Shown here in pieces: positions 26,701-34,471 of a DNA stretch of 64,000 bases (the stretch's first letter is position 1; the number at the start of each line of letters is the position of its first letter). Source of the stretch: an uncultured Maribacter sp. (GTDB taxonomy: Bacteria > Bacteroidota > Bacteroidia > Flavobacteriales > Flavobacteriaceae). The stretch is taken from NCBI GenBank assembly GCA_947498505.1, contig CANMKG010000004.1, positions 62,001-126,000 on the forward strand, given 5' to 3'. A program made the position numbers and the translations under genes. The notes beneath the pieces were generated by a model. It was not told the DNA's origin and made no database searches. It saw only the letters and a program-made list of their open reading frames with translations.

Positions 26701-27019
26701 TTACAACGACCTCTTCTAAAGCTTGAGCGTCTTCATCTAATTGTACATTAATATTACTAGAAGAACCAACTTGTATTTGGGTTGTTTTTTGCCCTATGTA
26801 TGAAAATACTAGAGTTTGTCCTTCGGTAGCTTTAATAATGTAATTGCCATCAAAATCGGATTGGGTACCTGTCGTTGTTCCTTTGACCAAAATGTTAACT
26901 CCTGGTAGAGGAAGACCGTCTTGATTAGTAACATTTCCGGTAATCGTTTTTTCTTGTGAGAAAGTCCATGTCATGCAAAAAAACGTAAGCATAATCATGA
27001 AAATGCACTTTTTTTTCAT
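23786..27019 (-). CDS. SusC/RagA-family TonB-linked outer-membrane transporter
   Basis: A 1077-residue TonB-dependent channel that imports the ligand captured by the SusD protein. After the signal peptide comes a carboxypeptidase-regulatory-like domain (TGNVTNQDGLPLPGVNILVKG, about residues 27-100), a TonB-box region ALEEVVVTAQG, the plug (NGVPFNTST, then GLSATVLYGDAGRNGVVLIT) and a 22-strand barrel ending in FSIKATF with terminal Phe. It is the first gene of a three-gene operon, with the AraC-type membrane regulator 530 bases upstream on the same strand. Confidence 0.96.
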   Translation of the reverse strand: MKKKCIFMIMLTFFCMTWTFSQEKTITGNVTNQDGLPLPGVNILVKGTTTGTQSDFDGNYIIKATEGQTLVFSYIGQKTTQIQVGSSSNINVQLDEDAQALEEVVVTAQGIKREKKALGYAVTSLKADAVENRPEPDIARVLSGKVAGVNIVGTGGLAGSGTNITIRGNVSITGNNQPLFVVNGVPFNTSTNAESNVTTGNGSVSASSRFLDLDPNNITDISILKGLSATVLYGDAGRNGVVLITTKTGSTAEVNKGFEISVNQNVFVNEISKLPDYTSTYGQGGDNNQNVGFVGNWGSRFDENLTVRHHYNQPQFAVPFPEFQGQNVRYQNFENNIKDFFRQGFGTSTSINASKSSEDVTYNINFGHTNEDGFVPGNNIRRTNFGLGGTIKLSNKFRIVGSFNYTTSDFTTPPVSADNGTGNFSIFTRTLFIPRNFDLNGLPYQDPITGANVYYRTDQENPRWLVDNAQESIDNQRFYNSISSIYDLSENVSLTYRVGYDNYTEKQQFFINKGGVSALIAQQGFLKTTSATNTIWDHSLILGINNIKLSEKLGLNGTFGVNSNSEKYDKFGVASTGQVVFGFIDHNNFTAQSNADPLGSSLDFIQKENTVGLYGQLELDYNRYLYLTLAGRNDWSSTIERENRSLFYPSAAVSIIPTSAIPSLKSEFLNFLKFRFGYGTSAGFPSPYNTRPILALGTAQFTDAGGRVINVNSSGGLNTGNDVSPNLDLTAELHREFEAGIEANLWKNRINLEVSLYKRDSKDQILGKILDPSTGFDRTTINAGKILSQGVEVDLGFSPFKGGGDFQWTSNLIYTAAQNEVIDLPGGDDVFIAGFSNLGNYAVEGQPLGVIKGSYAVRDEEGNYMIDPTNGNIIDSQAIGLDDKIIGDPNPDWKMTSVNNFSYKGINLSFQVEYTHGGDFSSNTIANLIRRGVTKDTDDRESSSIIPGFYANPNTGTPLLDANGNKIPNVIQQGANEIYFLNFIDPADQGVFDGSLIRLREISLGYAVPRRFLEKTPLGSLSFAINGQNLWFHAPNVPKYTNFDPETISTGVGNGSGLDFQTTPSSKKYGFSIKATF

Positions 27020-27551
27020 ACTTATTATTTATGAGTTAGATATGAATTTTACAAGTACTAGGTGATTCTGTTACCCCATGTTTGAAGTGATTCAAATAGG
27101 TATACTCAAAAAAGAAAGAATGTAAAAATTGGCCCTTGTTTTAAGTGCAATGGTATCAGAGTCATTATTTCGTTGTAATTAGTCAATAACAAAATAACAG
27201 GCTTTTAACATTTTTTTAGGTAAACCTGATAAACGTTTACCTTTCCGAAGAAAAATTACTTCTTTTTTACAATGCTGATAATCAGTTTTTATCGATGCAT
27301 TGTTTCTTTGTTTTTTCGTCTTTGCCACATGTGTTATAGCCAGCTTTTTTTATGGAAACAACTTGATATACTTTTTGTAACGGGTTTAAGTAAAAATTGT
27401 GGATATGGTAGAATTGAATTGATTAAGGGTGCAAAAGGGATGAATAGGAATGTAAAATGAAATGAAATTTTCTTCGGGTAACTTATCAAGATTAATTTCA
27501 ATAATAAGATTAAACTTACAAACTGATGCTAGGGTAGAAAGTTTTAAAAAA
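27020..27551. other. 532-base regulatory intergenic region before susC
   Basis: Contains repeat copy B with its inverted repeat (27218-27271) and long T-rich runs. The short ORFs on the plus strand here have no family features and I take them as chance. No tRNA or recognised riboswitch was seen. The spacing suggests that susC has a long leader or a distant activator site. Confidence 0.5.
27218..27271 (+). repeat. 54-bp imperfect repeat, copy B, with GGTAAAC/GTTTACC palindrome
   Basis: Second copy of the element at 21156-21209, about 200 bases upstream of the susC start. Here the first part forms an inverted repeat, GGTAAAC (27219-27225) and GTTTACC (27235-27241) with nine bases between, a likely operator. 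In copy A the same positions read GGTAAG and CTTTACT, so the palindrome is degenerate there. Confidence 0.6.
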
Positions 27552-29075
27552 TTAAGAATTCGTATATATTTTTTGATACTGACTAGGAGTAAGGTGGGTA
27601 TCTTTTTTAAAGGCTTTATTAAATGTTACTTTGTTATTGTAACCTACTTCATAAGCAACATCAATAATGTTTAGATTTTTTTGCTTGTCATCGTTTAAAA
27701 TTTCTTTTGCTTCCTGAATTCTATAGGAGTTTATAAGCTCGTGGAAGCTCATGTTAAAATGTTCATTTATGACTTGGGATGCGTTATGCCTTGTTGTGTG
27801 TAATCGTTTAGATATCATTTCGAGGTTAATATCACTTTCTTTATATATTTTATCTATGGTAAATAATCTAACGAGATTTTCCTTTAACTCATTGGATAAA
27901 CTTTCTGTAAGACCTGATTTTTCATATTTAAAAGGGATGTTTTTATGGTAGCTTAATAGACCGCTAAAAACCATTGGTTGGGCATTTGCGGAATATCCTA
28001 TATATAAAATCATTGAAGCCATTAAGAAGACTTGAATTTTAAAAATGGGGCTTATCATTTGGTTGTTAAGAATTAATAGCCCATATATGCTGTAAGATAT
28101 TATATAGAGGAAATGGATTCTATATATATTTTTTTGCCATATTTTATTTTCAGTATTGAGTAATTTATTTTTTTGGCTTTTTTGATATAATATTCTAATA
28201 AATATACCATATACAATTAGTGAGGTTATTTTTAATGCTACCACAGTAACGAAAACTGTTGAATTTTCGGAATTATAACCTGCAGCTTCATTAATTAACC
28301 GCTTAAGTTTTTCTTCAGCACTTAACATGTAAATTGGAAGAAGGTATCCAAGTATTAATACTGTAGGAATTAAATGTAAAAGATCCTTAATTTGAAAATT
28401 ATATTGTTGAGTTATTCTTTTAAAGTAAAAATAGAGTAATGGACCATATAGAAATGAAAATCCTGAAGTCATTAAATACGAATGCGGAAATTTGAATTGT
28501 GTATTCGTAGAGTATAAAAAAATATGTAAAATAAAAAAGGAATGTATAAAAATAAAGGCGCTTATAATAATTTTGGCAATCTTGTCAATATTTTTATTGA
28601 AATGTATTACTACAGCTATATAAAACCCAATGAAGGAAACATATAAATAAATCAACGACCAAATATCAAAAGTTGGAGTATATTTTTCGGAGGTTGCACT
28701 AAATTTTTCAGTTTCCCTAATAGGGTCGAAACCGGAATCTAGTAATATTTCAGGTTGAAATTTAGAATGTAAATACTGCTCAACGTAAAGTAAACTTTCT
28801 TCGGGTTTTTTAAGAGCTGAATAGCTTAACGCTACTTTTTTAAGTAACTGTCTTTTTTCGGAAACTTTAGTCTCAATCTCAATAGCGGATTGGTAGTTTT
28901 TAATTGCTTCAGAATAATTCCGATTTAAAAATTCCTCATCAGCTTTTTCCGAGAAATTAGGAGAGGGGATGTTTTTTTTTACGCCTTGATCCCTCCTAAT
29001 ATCTACTGACGTTGCAGAAGAATACATGCCTGTAGATAGGAGTAAGAATGTGATTAAGATCCCTGCGTTCCTCAT
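27552..29075 (-). CDS. Membrane-embedded AraC-family regulator with TPR-like and 7-TM domains
   Basis: A 507-residue one-protein sensor. Signal peptide (residues 1-21), an exported segment of about 120 residues with TPR character (ADEEFLNRNYSEAIKNYQSAIEIE), then about seven hydrophobic segments (roughly 140-375), and a C-terminal AraC-type HTH (about 400-505) with NLEMISKRLHTTRHNASQVINE and the second-helix signature IIDVAYEVGYNNKVTFNKAFKK followed by LTPSQYQK. The design implies sensing outside the cytoplasm and binding DNA from the membrane. It lies upstream of, and on the same strand as, the SusCD operon, its probable target. Confidence 0.88.
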   Translation of the reverse strand: MRNAGILITFLLLSTGMYSSATSVDIRRDQGVKKNIPSPNFSEKADEEFLNRNYSEAIKNYQSAIEIETKVSEKRQLLKKVALSYSALKKPEESLLYVEQYLHSKFQPEILLDSGFDPIRETEKFSATSEKYTPTFDIWSLIYLYVSFIGFYIAVVIHFNKNIDKIAKIIISAFIFIHSFFILHIFLYSTNTQFKFPHSYLMTSGFSFLYGPLLYFYFKRITQQYNFQIKDLLHLIPTVLILGYLLPIYMLSAEEKLKRLINEAAGYNSENSTVFVTVVALKITSLIVYGIFIRILYQKSQKNKLLNTENKIWQKNIYRIHFLYIISYSIYGLLILNNQMISPIFKIQVFLMASMILYIGYSANAQPMVFSGLLSYHKNIPFKYEKSGLTESLSNELKENLVRLFTIDKIYKESDINLEMISKRLHTTRHNASQVINEHFNMSFHELINSYRIQEAKEILNDDKQKNLNIIDVAYEVGYNNKVTFNKAFKKDTHLTPSQYQKIYTNS

Positions 29076-29135
29076 TAGTATTTTTGATTGATTAAAAGAA
29101 GTGTCCTTTTAAAGGTATTAAATAGTAGTTTCCAA

Positions 29136-29156
29136 AGTCTTAAAAAAGTCTTAAAA
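29136..29156. promoter_or_regulatory. Tandem direct repeats AGTCTTAA, 11-bp period
   Basis: AGTCTTAA begins at 29136 and again at 29147, one helical turn apart, about 60-80 bases upstream of the AraC-type gene. Same-face half-sites are typical for AraC-family activators, so autoregulation is possible. Confidence 0.35.
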
Positions 29157-29276
29157 GTAGTAACTCCCGATAATAATTTACCTACAGCAAAGTCTAAATC
29201 CGTTTTGGTTTTTGTAAACGTATGAAAACTATGTTTAAATTAAAACGGATTAAATAAATGTAGGAAATAGATGTAA

Positions 29277-29302
29277 AAAAAACCGGTGCTCCCACCGGTT
29301 TT
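29277..29302 (-). terminator. Intrinsic terminator downstream of the DUF4197 gene
   Basis: AACCGGTG and CACCGGTT pair around loop CTCC, extended by A-T pairs. On the minus strand it is followed by a run of T. It lies about 170 bases after the DUF4197 stop. The stretch between (29303-29470) has three tandem TAAC/AACT units but no gene that I recognise. Confidence 0.75.
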
Positions 29303-29470
29303 AACTAACTAACTCAAAAAATTACTATTACAAATAATTCGTTACAAATTTCCTCTTTTATTCCTTTTTACGGGTTAATTTAAGGTTAGTAATTTGTTAT
29401 TATTAATAGCCTCTATAATTTGTAACGTAATAAAATATATTTTATTGTTAAAGTTTTAAAAAAGAGATAA

Positions 29471-30187
29471 TTAATCTTGTAAAGCAAAAACTTTTTTCAA
29501 TAAATCAGTGGTTCTTGAAGCCGTTTTGGTTCGTATGTTTTTTTCTTCCACCGCTATCATAGTGTAAACCCCATCTAGTGCTTCTTTTGTAACGTAGTCC
29601 GTTAAATCGGGATTCACATTGGAGGTTAATGGCAAATTATTATACCTATTAATTAGGTTACTCCATATTTTATCTGCTCCAACTTTTTCGAATGACTGTT
29701 TAATAACAGGATTAAATTTTGCATACAACTGGGTTTCGGTGGTGTTCATTAAATATTGTGTTGCAGCATTATCTGACCCTAACAAAATTGATTTTACATC
29801 GTTAAATGAAATGCCTTTTACAGCATCTACAAAAATTGGAGTGGCCTCACTGACAGCATTTTCCGCAGCTCTATTGAGAACCTTTAATCCTTCATCAGCT
29901 AAATTTCCCAAGCCTATTTTTCTAAGTGTATTATCAACTTTTTGCAATTCTTCTGGTAAAATAATTTTTACAAGCTCATTTTTGAAAAAACCATTTTCTT
30001 GAGTAAGTTTTTTTACTTGTTTGTCAATCCCGTTGTTAAGGGCCTCTCTAAGTCCACTGGCAATTTGCGTATTTCCAATAGTAGAGGTTTCTTGAGGGAG
30101 CTGATTAATAACTTGTTGCAGCTCACCACAGCTTACAAAATGAAAAATGAATATTGCTAAAATAATTTTCGTTGCTGTCTTTTTCAT
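29471..30187 (-). CDS. DUF4197 lipoprotein
   Basis: A 238-residue exported lipoprotein with signal peptide ending FVSC (Cys20). The rest is a helical DUF4197 domain: ASGLREALNNGIDKQVKKLT, NGFFKNELVKIILPEEL, then a long helix to IGLGNLADEGLKVLNRAAE and the C-terminal TDYVTKEALDGVYTMIAVEE KNIR. The family is widespread in Gram-negative bacteria with no assigned function. It starts 10 bases after purU on the same strand and probably shares its transcript; the link to folate metabolism is likely accidental. Confidence 0.85.
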   Translation of the reverse strand: MKKTATKIILAIFIFHFVSCGELQQVINQLPQETSTIGNTQIASGLREALNNGIDKQVKKLTQENGFFKNELVKIILPEELQKVDNTLRKIGLGNLADEGLKVLNRAAENAVSEATPIFVDAVKGISFNDVKSILLGSDNAATQYLMNTTETQLYAKFNPVIKQSFEKVGADKIWSNLINRYNNLPLTSNVNPDLTDYVTKEALDGVYTMIAVEEKNIRTKTASRTTDLLKKVFALQD

Positions 30188-30197
30188 TCACTTAATT

Positions 30198-31049
30198 TTA
30201 AGAAAAAATTACTGTTTTGTTATTATATACCATTGTTTTACCCTGTACATGTAATTTAACGGCTCTTGAAAGTACTATTTTTTCCAAATCTCTTCCCTTG
30301 GCAATAAAATCTTTAATGGTATGTGAGTGTGAAACTGTAGTAACGTCTTGCTCAATGATTGGTCCTGCATCCAGTTCCTCCGTCACATAATGACTAGTCG
30401 CTCCAATAATTTTCACACCCCTAGCAAAAGCTGCATGATAAGGTTTTGCTCCTGCAAACGCAGGCAAAAAGGAATGATGAATATTAATAATGTTGTTTGG
30501 GAATTTACTGATTACCTTGCCGCTAACTATTTGCATATACCTTGCTAAAACAATAAAGTCAACGTTATGCGTTTTTAGTAATTCTAATTGCTTATTTTCT
30601 GCTTCGTCCTTATTGTTTTTATTAAAAGGAATATGGTAGTAAGGAATTTTAAATTGTTCAGCAATGGGTTGTAAATCAGCGTGATTGCTTATTATAAATG
30701 GAATTTCAACCGCTAGTTCCCCCGAGTTAAACCTGCTTAACAAATCATATAAACAATGATTATACTTAGATACAAAAATTGCCATTTTAGGCTTTTTAGT
30801 ATCAGTTTGTAAACTCCACTTCATTTTATATGGTACGGCAAGTTTAGTTTCAAACTCTTTTTTAAACGTTTCAACCGAGAAGGATTCAGGGTTGAAATTA
30901 CTTTCCACCCGCATAAAAAAAACATTTACTTCTTGGTCTACATGTTGATCTAAATAAGTAATGTTTCCACCTTGGTCATGAATAAATCCGGTTACATTTC
31001 TAATTATTCCGGACCGATCATGACAATGAATTAATATTGTTGTTTTCAA
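30198..31049 (-). CDS. purU: Formyltetrahydrofolate deformylase
   Basis: Hydrolyses 10-formyl-THF to formate and THF, supplying formate for PurT and balancing the one-carbon pool. A 283-residue protein with an N-terminal ACT domain (HCHDRSGIIRNVTGFIHDQGGN, residues 8-30), a linker, and a formyltransferase-type catalytic domain: FIISNHADL, ARYMQIVSGK, INIHHSFLPAFAGAKPYHAAFARGVK with the catalytic Asn/His, and ITATSHYVTE-type GATSHYVTEELDAGPIIEQD with the catalytic Asp. All expected motifs are intact. Confidence 0.95.
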   Translation of the reverse strand: MKTTILIHCHDRSGIIRNVTGFIHDQGGNITYLDQHVDQEVNVFFMRVESNFNPESFSVETFKKEFETKLAVPYKMKWSLQTDTKKPKMAIFVSKYNHCLYDLLSRFNSGELAVEIPFIISNHADLQPIAEQFKIPYYHIPFNKNNKDEAENKQLELLKTHNVDFIVLARYMQIVSGKVISKFPNNIINIHHSFLPAFAGAKPYHAAFARGVKIIGATSHYVTEELDAGPIIEQDVTTVSHSHTIKDFIAKGRDLEKIVLSRAVKLHVQGKTMVYNNKTVIFS

Positions 31050-31159
31050 GATAAAAGCTTTATGCTGTCAAAATTATGACAAATAAATATAGGGCTATAT
31101 AAAAAAAGTAGTTTTTATAGCGGTAAAATGTGTAATAAATATAGCAGAGGTATAAAATT

Positions 31160-31549
31160 TTAGCTCAACGAGCTTTTCCAGTTTTTGAATGACTCTTTAA
31201 AACTTGAAATTTCGCTTCGTAAAAGATTGATATATTCTTTTTCTTTTACACCATCCTTTTCAAGACCCGTACAATATGAGTTTATATTACGAAGCATAAT
31301 ATGTATAAAAGAAGCATTTTTTATACGTTCCGAACGACATTCCGAAAACTCCGCTTGAGCAATTTTTTGAGGAATAAGAATGGCATCTGTTAAAAGGGAC
31401 TCAGCTATAATATCTCTTAACTTTTGAGATTTGTATAATTTAAGCAAATCTTTGTTGAATGAAACATAAGAAGCTATTTCCCTGCTCATTATGCAAAGTT
31501 TCATTGCCTTACGGTACACAGGAATAGTTTTTAGATTCTTTTGAGACAT
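31160..31549 (-). CDS. Four-helix-bundle protein, S23/IVS-like (hypothetical)
   Basis: A helical protein of 129 residues from the ATG at 31549. An upstream ATG at 31576 would give 138, but it overlaps a TAACTTTA -7-like box, so the later start is preferred. The pattern of four amphipathic helices, with KLRDIIAESLLTDAILIPQKIAQAE in the second and third, resembles small four-helix-bundle proteins related to the 23S rRNA intervening-sequence protein, but I am not certain of the family. It is divergent from the Lrp gene. Function unknown. Confidence 0.6.
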   Translation of the reverse strand: MSQKNLKTIPVYRKAMKLCIMSREIASYVSFNKDLLKLYKSQKLRDIIAESLLTDAILIPQKIAQAEFSECRSERIKNASFIHIMLRNINSYCTGLEKDGVKEKEYINLLRSEISSFKESFKNWKSSLS

Positions 31550-31606
31550 TTTAGCAATTCTTGATATCAATACCATAAAGTTACGCTGTAATTCAATAGG
31601 TCTTCT

Positions 31607-31635
31607 TTGTAATGAAAATAGATTTTGTAATTTTG
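31607..31635 (+). promoter_or_regulatory. Consensus promoter of the Lrp/AsnC gene
   Basis: TTG at 31607-31609, 18-base spacer, TAATTTTG at 31628-31635. An in-frame ATG at 31612 lies inside this promoter, so the protein must start later, at TTG 31669. Confidence 0.75.
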
Positions 31636-31668
31636 CTTTCGAAAATAATTTTTAAAACCTTTTTTGCT

Positions 31669-32124
31669 TTGGAATCAAAAATTGATGAATTAAATTGGAA
31701 AATACTTGAATGTTTGCAGGAAAATGCCAGAGCATCCTTTGCCAATATTGGGCGAAAAGTTGGACTTACAGCTCCAGCTGTTGCTGAGCGTGTAAAAAAA
31801 ATGGAAGAGAGTGAAATTATTCACGGTTATAAAACTATAGTATCTCATTCTCAAACGGGGCACCAACTTAAAGCAATTATTACATTACGTGCTTTTATGG
31901 GTAAGTTGAAACCTTTTTTAGAGTTTGTTGTTAATTTAAATGAAGTAATTAATTGTTACCGAATTACAGGAAATGAAAACATTGTTATGGAAGTTGTGTT
32001 GAAAGACCAATTTCATTTGGAAAAATTTATCGATAAACTAATACAGTATGGTGAAACACGTACACATATTGTATTATCAAATGTGGTTTCTAATGCAGCT
32101 ATTAACCCTAGAAAAACTTTATAG
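31669..32124 (+). CDS. Lrp/AsnC-family transcriptional regulator
   Basis: A 151-residue regulator from TTG 31669 (residues ESKIDELNWKILECLQ). The HTH reads NARASFANIGRKVGLTAPAVAERVKKME (about 15-45) and the RAM effector domain follows, with YRITGNENIVMEVVLKD near residues 95-110. Lrp-type proteins sense amino acids and act as dimers to octamers. The longer frame from ATG 31612 would add 19 residues that are unlike any Lrp N-terminus and lie on top of a consensus promoter, hence the TTG start. Target genes are not evident; the neighbours are a four-helix protein and MscS. Confidence 0.9.
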   Translation: MESKIDELNWKILECLQENARASFANIGRKVGLTAPAVAERVKKMEESEIIHGYKTIVSHSQTGHQLKAIITLRAFMGKLKPFLEFVVNLNEVINCYRITGNENIVMEVVLKDQFHLEKFIDKLIQYGETRTHIVLSNVVSNAAINPRKTL

Positions 32125-32172
32125 ATAATATGTTTACTTGTAAAAAAGCGATTTAATTCATTTATTTATACA

Positions 32173-32997
32173 ATGAACATGGAGCAATTAACCAGTTATT
32201 ATAATATGGCCATAGAAAAGGTCGTGTTTTTTTTACCAAGAGTTTTCATCGCGGGCTTAATCTTATGGATTGGATTTAAAGTCGTTAAAAAAGTAGTTAA
32301 ATGGGTATCCGTTATTTTGGAAAAAACTGGATTTTCGGAAACATTAAGACCTTTTTTGTCATCTACTGTTGGTATTTTGTTAAAAGGTGCTGTTTTATTT
32401 ATAATAGCCTCAGTTATTGGAGCGGATTTAACAGGACTTGTTGCGATTTTGGCAGCAGCCGGCTTTGCTGTAGGTATGGCTTTACAAGGGAGTTTAGGTA
32501 ATTTTGCTTCTGGAATCTTAATCTTGACTTTAAAACCATATAAAGTTGGAGATTGGATTCAGCTTGAAGATAAATTTGGAAGAGTAGAAGAAATTGGAAT
32601 TTTTAGTACAGATGTGCTCACACCTGGGAACAAAATATTAATTATCCCTAATTCTAAGGTGACTGATAATGTTGTAACAAATTATTCCGAAAAGGGAATG
32701 ATTCGCTTGGAATTGTCTGTTTCTATTCCATACATGGAGAGTTTTCCTAAGGTAGAAAAAATAATAAAAAATGCTTTAGAAGAAATTCCTGAAGTTTTAA
32801 ATACCCCTGTTCCAGAGGTCGGTATTAATACTTTTGATTCACATAATATTGAGTTGCTTGTTAGGCCATATGTAGTGCCAGATAATTTTTGGAAAGCTAC
32901 TTTCAATACAAATAGAGCAATTAAAAAAGCTTTTAATAACAATGATATTAAAGTGGCTTATTCTGAAGGAGTTGAAATGGGTCTCATTGGAGAATAA
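32173..32997 (+). CDS. Small-conductance mechanosensitive channel, MscS family
   Basis: A 274-residue inner-membrane channel that opens under membrane tension after osmotic downshift. Three N-terminal hydrophobic segments are followed by the pore helix TM3, AAAGFAVGMALQGSLGNFASGILIL, with the Ala/Gly packing pattern of E. coli MscS. The beta domain follows: KVGDWIQLEDKFGRVEEIGIFSTDVLTPGNKILIIPNSKV, then the alpha/beta vestibule. Length is close to E. coli MscS (286). Confidence 0.95.
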   Translation: MNMEQLTSYYNMAIEKVVFFLPRVFIAGLILWIGFKVVKKVVKWVSVILEKTGFSETLRPFLSSTVGILLKGAVLFIIASVIGADLTGLVAILAAAGFAVGMALQGSLGNFASGILILTLKPYKVGDWIQLEDKFGRVEEIGIFSTDVLTPGNKILIIPNSKVTDNVVTNYSEKGMIRLELSVSIPYMESFPKVEKIIKNALEEIPEVLNTPVPEVGINTFDSHNIELLVRPYVVPDNFWKATFNTNRAIKKAFNNNDIKVAYSEGVEMGLIGE

Positions 32998-33052
32998 GAT
33001 TGTTTTTAAAGGAGTTAATTTTTTTGGCTAGATTTTTGATGCGAGATATACT

Positions 33053-34471
33053 ATGAAAAAAATTACGTTTCTTCTTCTGTTTTGTGTAGTATATGTTACA
33101 AATGCGCAACAGCAATTAAGGATAAAGAAAGGTGTTATTGTAGATAGCCTTGCTATAAATGATTCTATTTCCGAAAGTTTTGCGCTTTACCTTCCTAAGT
33201 CATTTACCACTGAGAAAAAATGGCCCATTATTTACGTTTTTGATATGCAGGGTAGAGGAAAAGATGCGCTGTCTATGCTTGTGGAATCTGCGGAAAGTCA
33301 AGGATATGTTTTAGCTGCTTCTAATGATATAAGGGATAGTCTTTCTCTTTCTGAAAATGTGTTAAAATCAGGAAGGTTGTTTTCTACGATTTCTTCTATT
33401 TTCCCTATTAATGAGCGAAGAAAGTATACCGCTGGATTTGGAAGTGGGGCTCGATTTGCTTCCATAAACGCAATTTTATATAAGGAAATTAAAGGGGTGA
33501 TTTCATGTGGAGCCTCAATTGCAAATATTGAGCTGTTAGATGTCAAAAAACCTATGCATTTTGTTGGTATTGTAGGTCGTGAGGATTACAACTATCCAGA
33601 AATGGTTCGAGGTAAAAAAATATTAAACCTAAAAAAATTTCCCAATCAGTTAATTGTATTTGATGGTGGGCACAAGTGGCCAAATAAATATCATATAGAA
33701 AAAGCCATGAAATACTTAACTTTTTCTGCTATGATAAATAAAGCAATGGAAAAGGATTCTGTTTTTGTAAATAAATTTTATGAAGAAGAACTTAATGAGG
33801 TAGATATATTAAATAAGCAAGCAAAACCATTACTAGCTGGACATTTACTAGCTGAAAGTATTAAAGTTTTTAGTTTTGATAATTCTGTAGATTCCTTAAA
33901 AAATTATAGAAAGTATTTGAGAAGATCTAAATTGTTTAGAACTTATAATGCCAGTCAAAACAAGTTTTTACTTAAAGAATCTTTTTTAATAGATGAGTAT
34001 AATTATTATCTAGAAGAGGATTTGCAAACTTATAATTATAATAATTTAGGTTGGTGGAACTACCAAATGGAAGAACTCAATAAGTTTGAGAAAAGTACTG
34101 AGTTTTTTCAAAAACAAATGGCGGTTCGCTTAAAAGGTTATTTGGGGGCGTTGTTAGAAGATAATATTGAGTCTGTAAAGTATGGCAGAGAGATTGTGGA
34201 TGAAGAAGCATTACGACTTTTAAATATGCTAAAAACTATAATAAACCCAAAAGTTTTTTCAAGTTATTTAGAGGTGATTTCTCTAAGCTCAAAAGTTGAA
34301 GATTTTGGAACAGCTTTGTTTTATTTAGAAGAATTATTAAAACAAGGATATACTAATAAAACAGAACTCTATAGTGTTAAAAATACTGCGCTATTACGAA
34401 TTTCTCCTGAGTTTAATGAGTTGGTTACTAAGTATCTTAGCCAAGCTCGGTATGACGTTATTCAGCAATAA
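33053..34471 (+). CDS. Secreted alpha/beta-hydrolase-fold protein with helical C-terminal region
   Basis: A 472-residue exported protein (signal peptide KKITFLLLFCVVYVTNAQ). Residues 30-230 look like an esterase-D/Fes-type alpha/beta hydrolase: FALYLPKSF, WPIIYVFDMQGRG, and a GFGSGAR nucleophile elbow with the catalytic Ser near residue 138, VGREDYNYPEM as the acid region and GGHKWPNKYHIEKAM with the His. The remaining 240 residues are helical with repeat-like composition. The expected hydrolase partners are present, so activity is plausible; substrate unknown. The gene ends in a 14-base overlap with the convergent DJ-1 lipoprotein gene. Confidence 0.75.
   Translation: MKKITFLLLFCVVYVTNAQQQLRIKKGVIVDSLAINDSISESFALYLPKSFTTEKKWPIIYVFDMQGRGKDALSMLVESAESQGYVLAASNDIRDSLSLSENVLKSGRLFSTISSIFPINERRKYTAGFGSGARFASINAILYKEIKGVISCGASIANIELLDVKKPMHFVGIVGREDYNYPEMVRGKKILNLKKFPNQLIVFDGGHKWPNKYHIEKAMKYLTFSAMINKAMEKDSVFVNKFYEEELNEVDILNKQAKPLLAGHLLAESIKVFSFDNSVDSLKNYRKYLRRSKLFRTYNASQNKFLLKESFLIDEYNYYLEEDLQTYNYNNLGWWNYQMEELNKFEKSTEFFQKQMAVRLKGYLGALLEDNIESVKYGREIVDEEALRLLNMLKTIINPKVFSSYLEVISLSSKVEDFGTALFYLEELLKQGYTNKTELYSVKNTALLRISPEFNELVTKYLSQARYDVIQQ

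Noticed and set aside
27272-27674. Two short plus-strand ORFs between the susC and AraC-type genes
   Set aside because: Composition is like random AT-rich DNA or antisense to the regulator; no start signals.
31612-31668. Upstream ATG for the Lrp gene
   Set aside because: It falls within the consensus promoter TTG-N18-TAATTTTG and the added sequence is not Lrp-like; TTG at 31669 is preferred.
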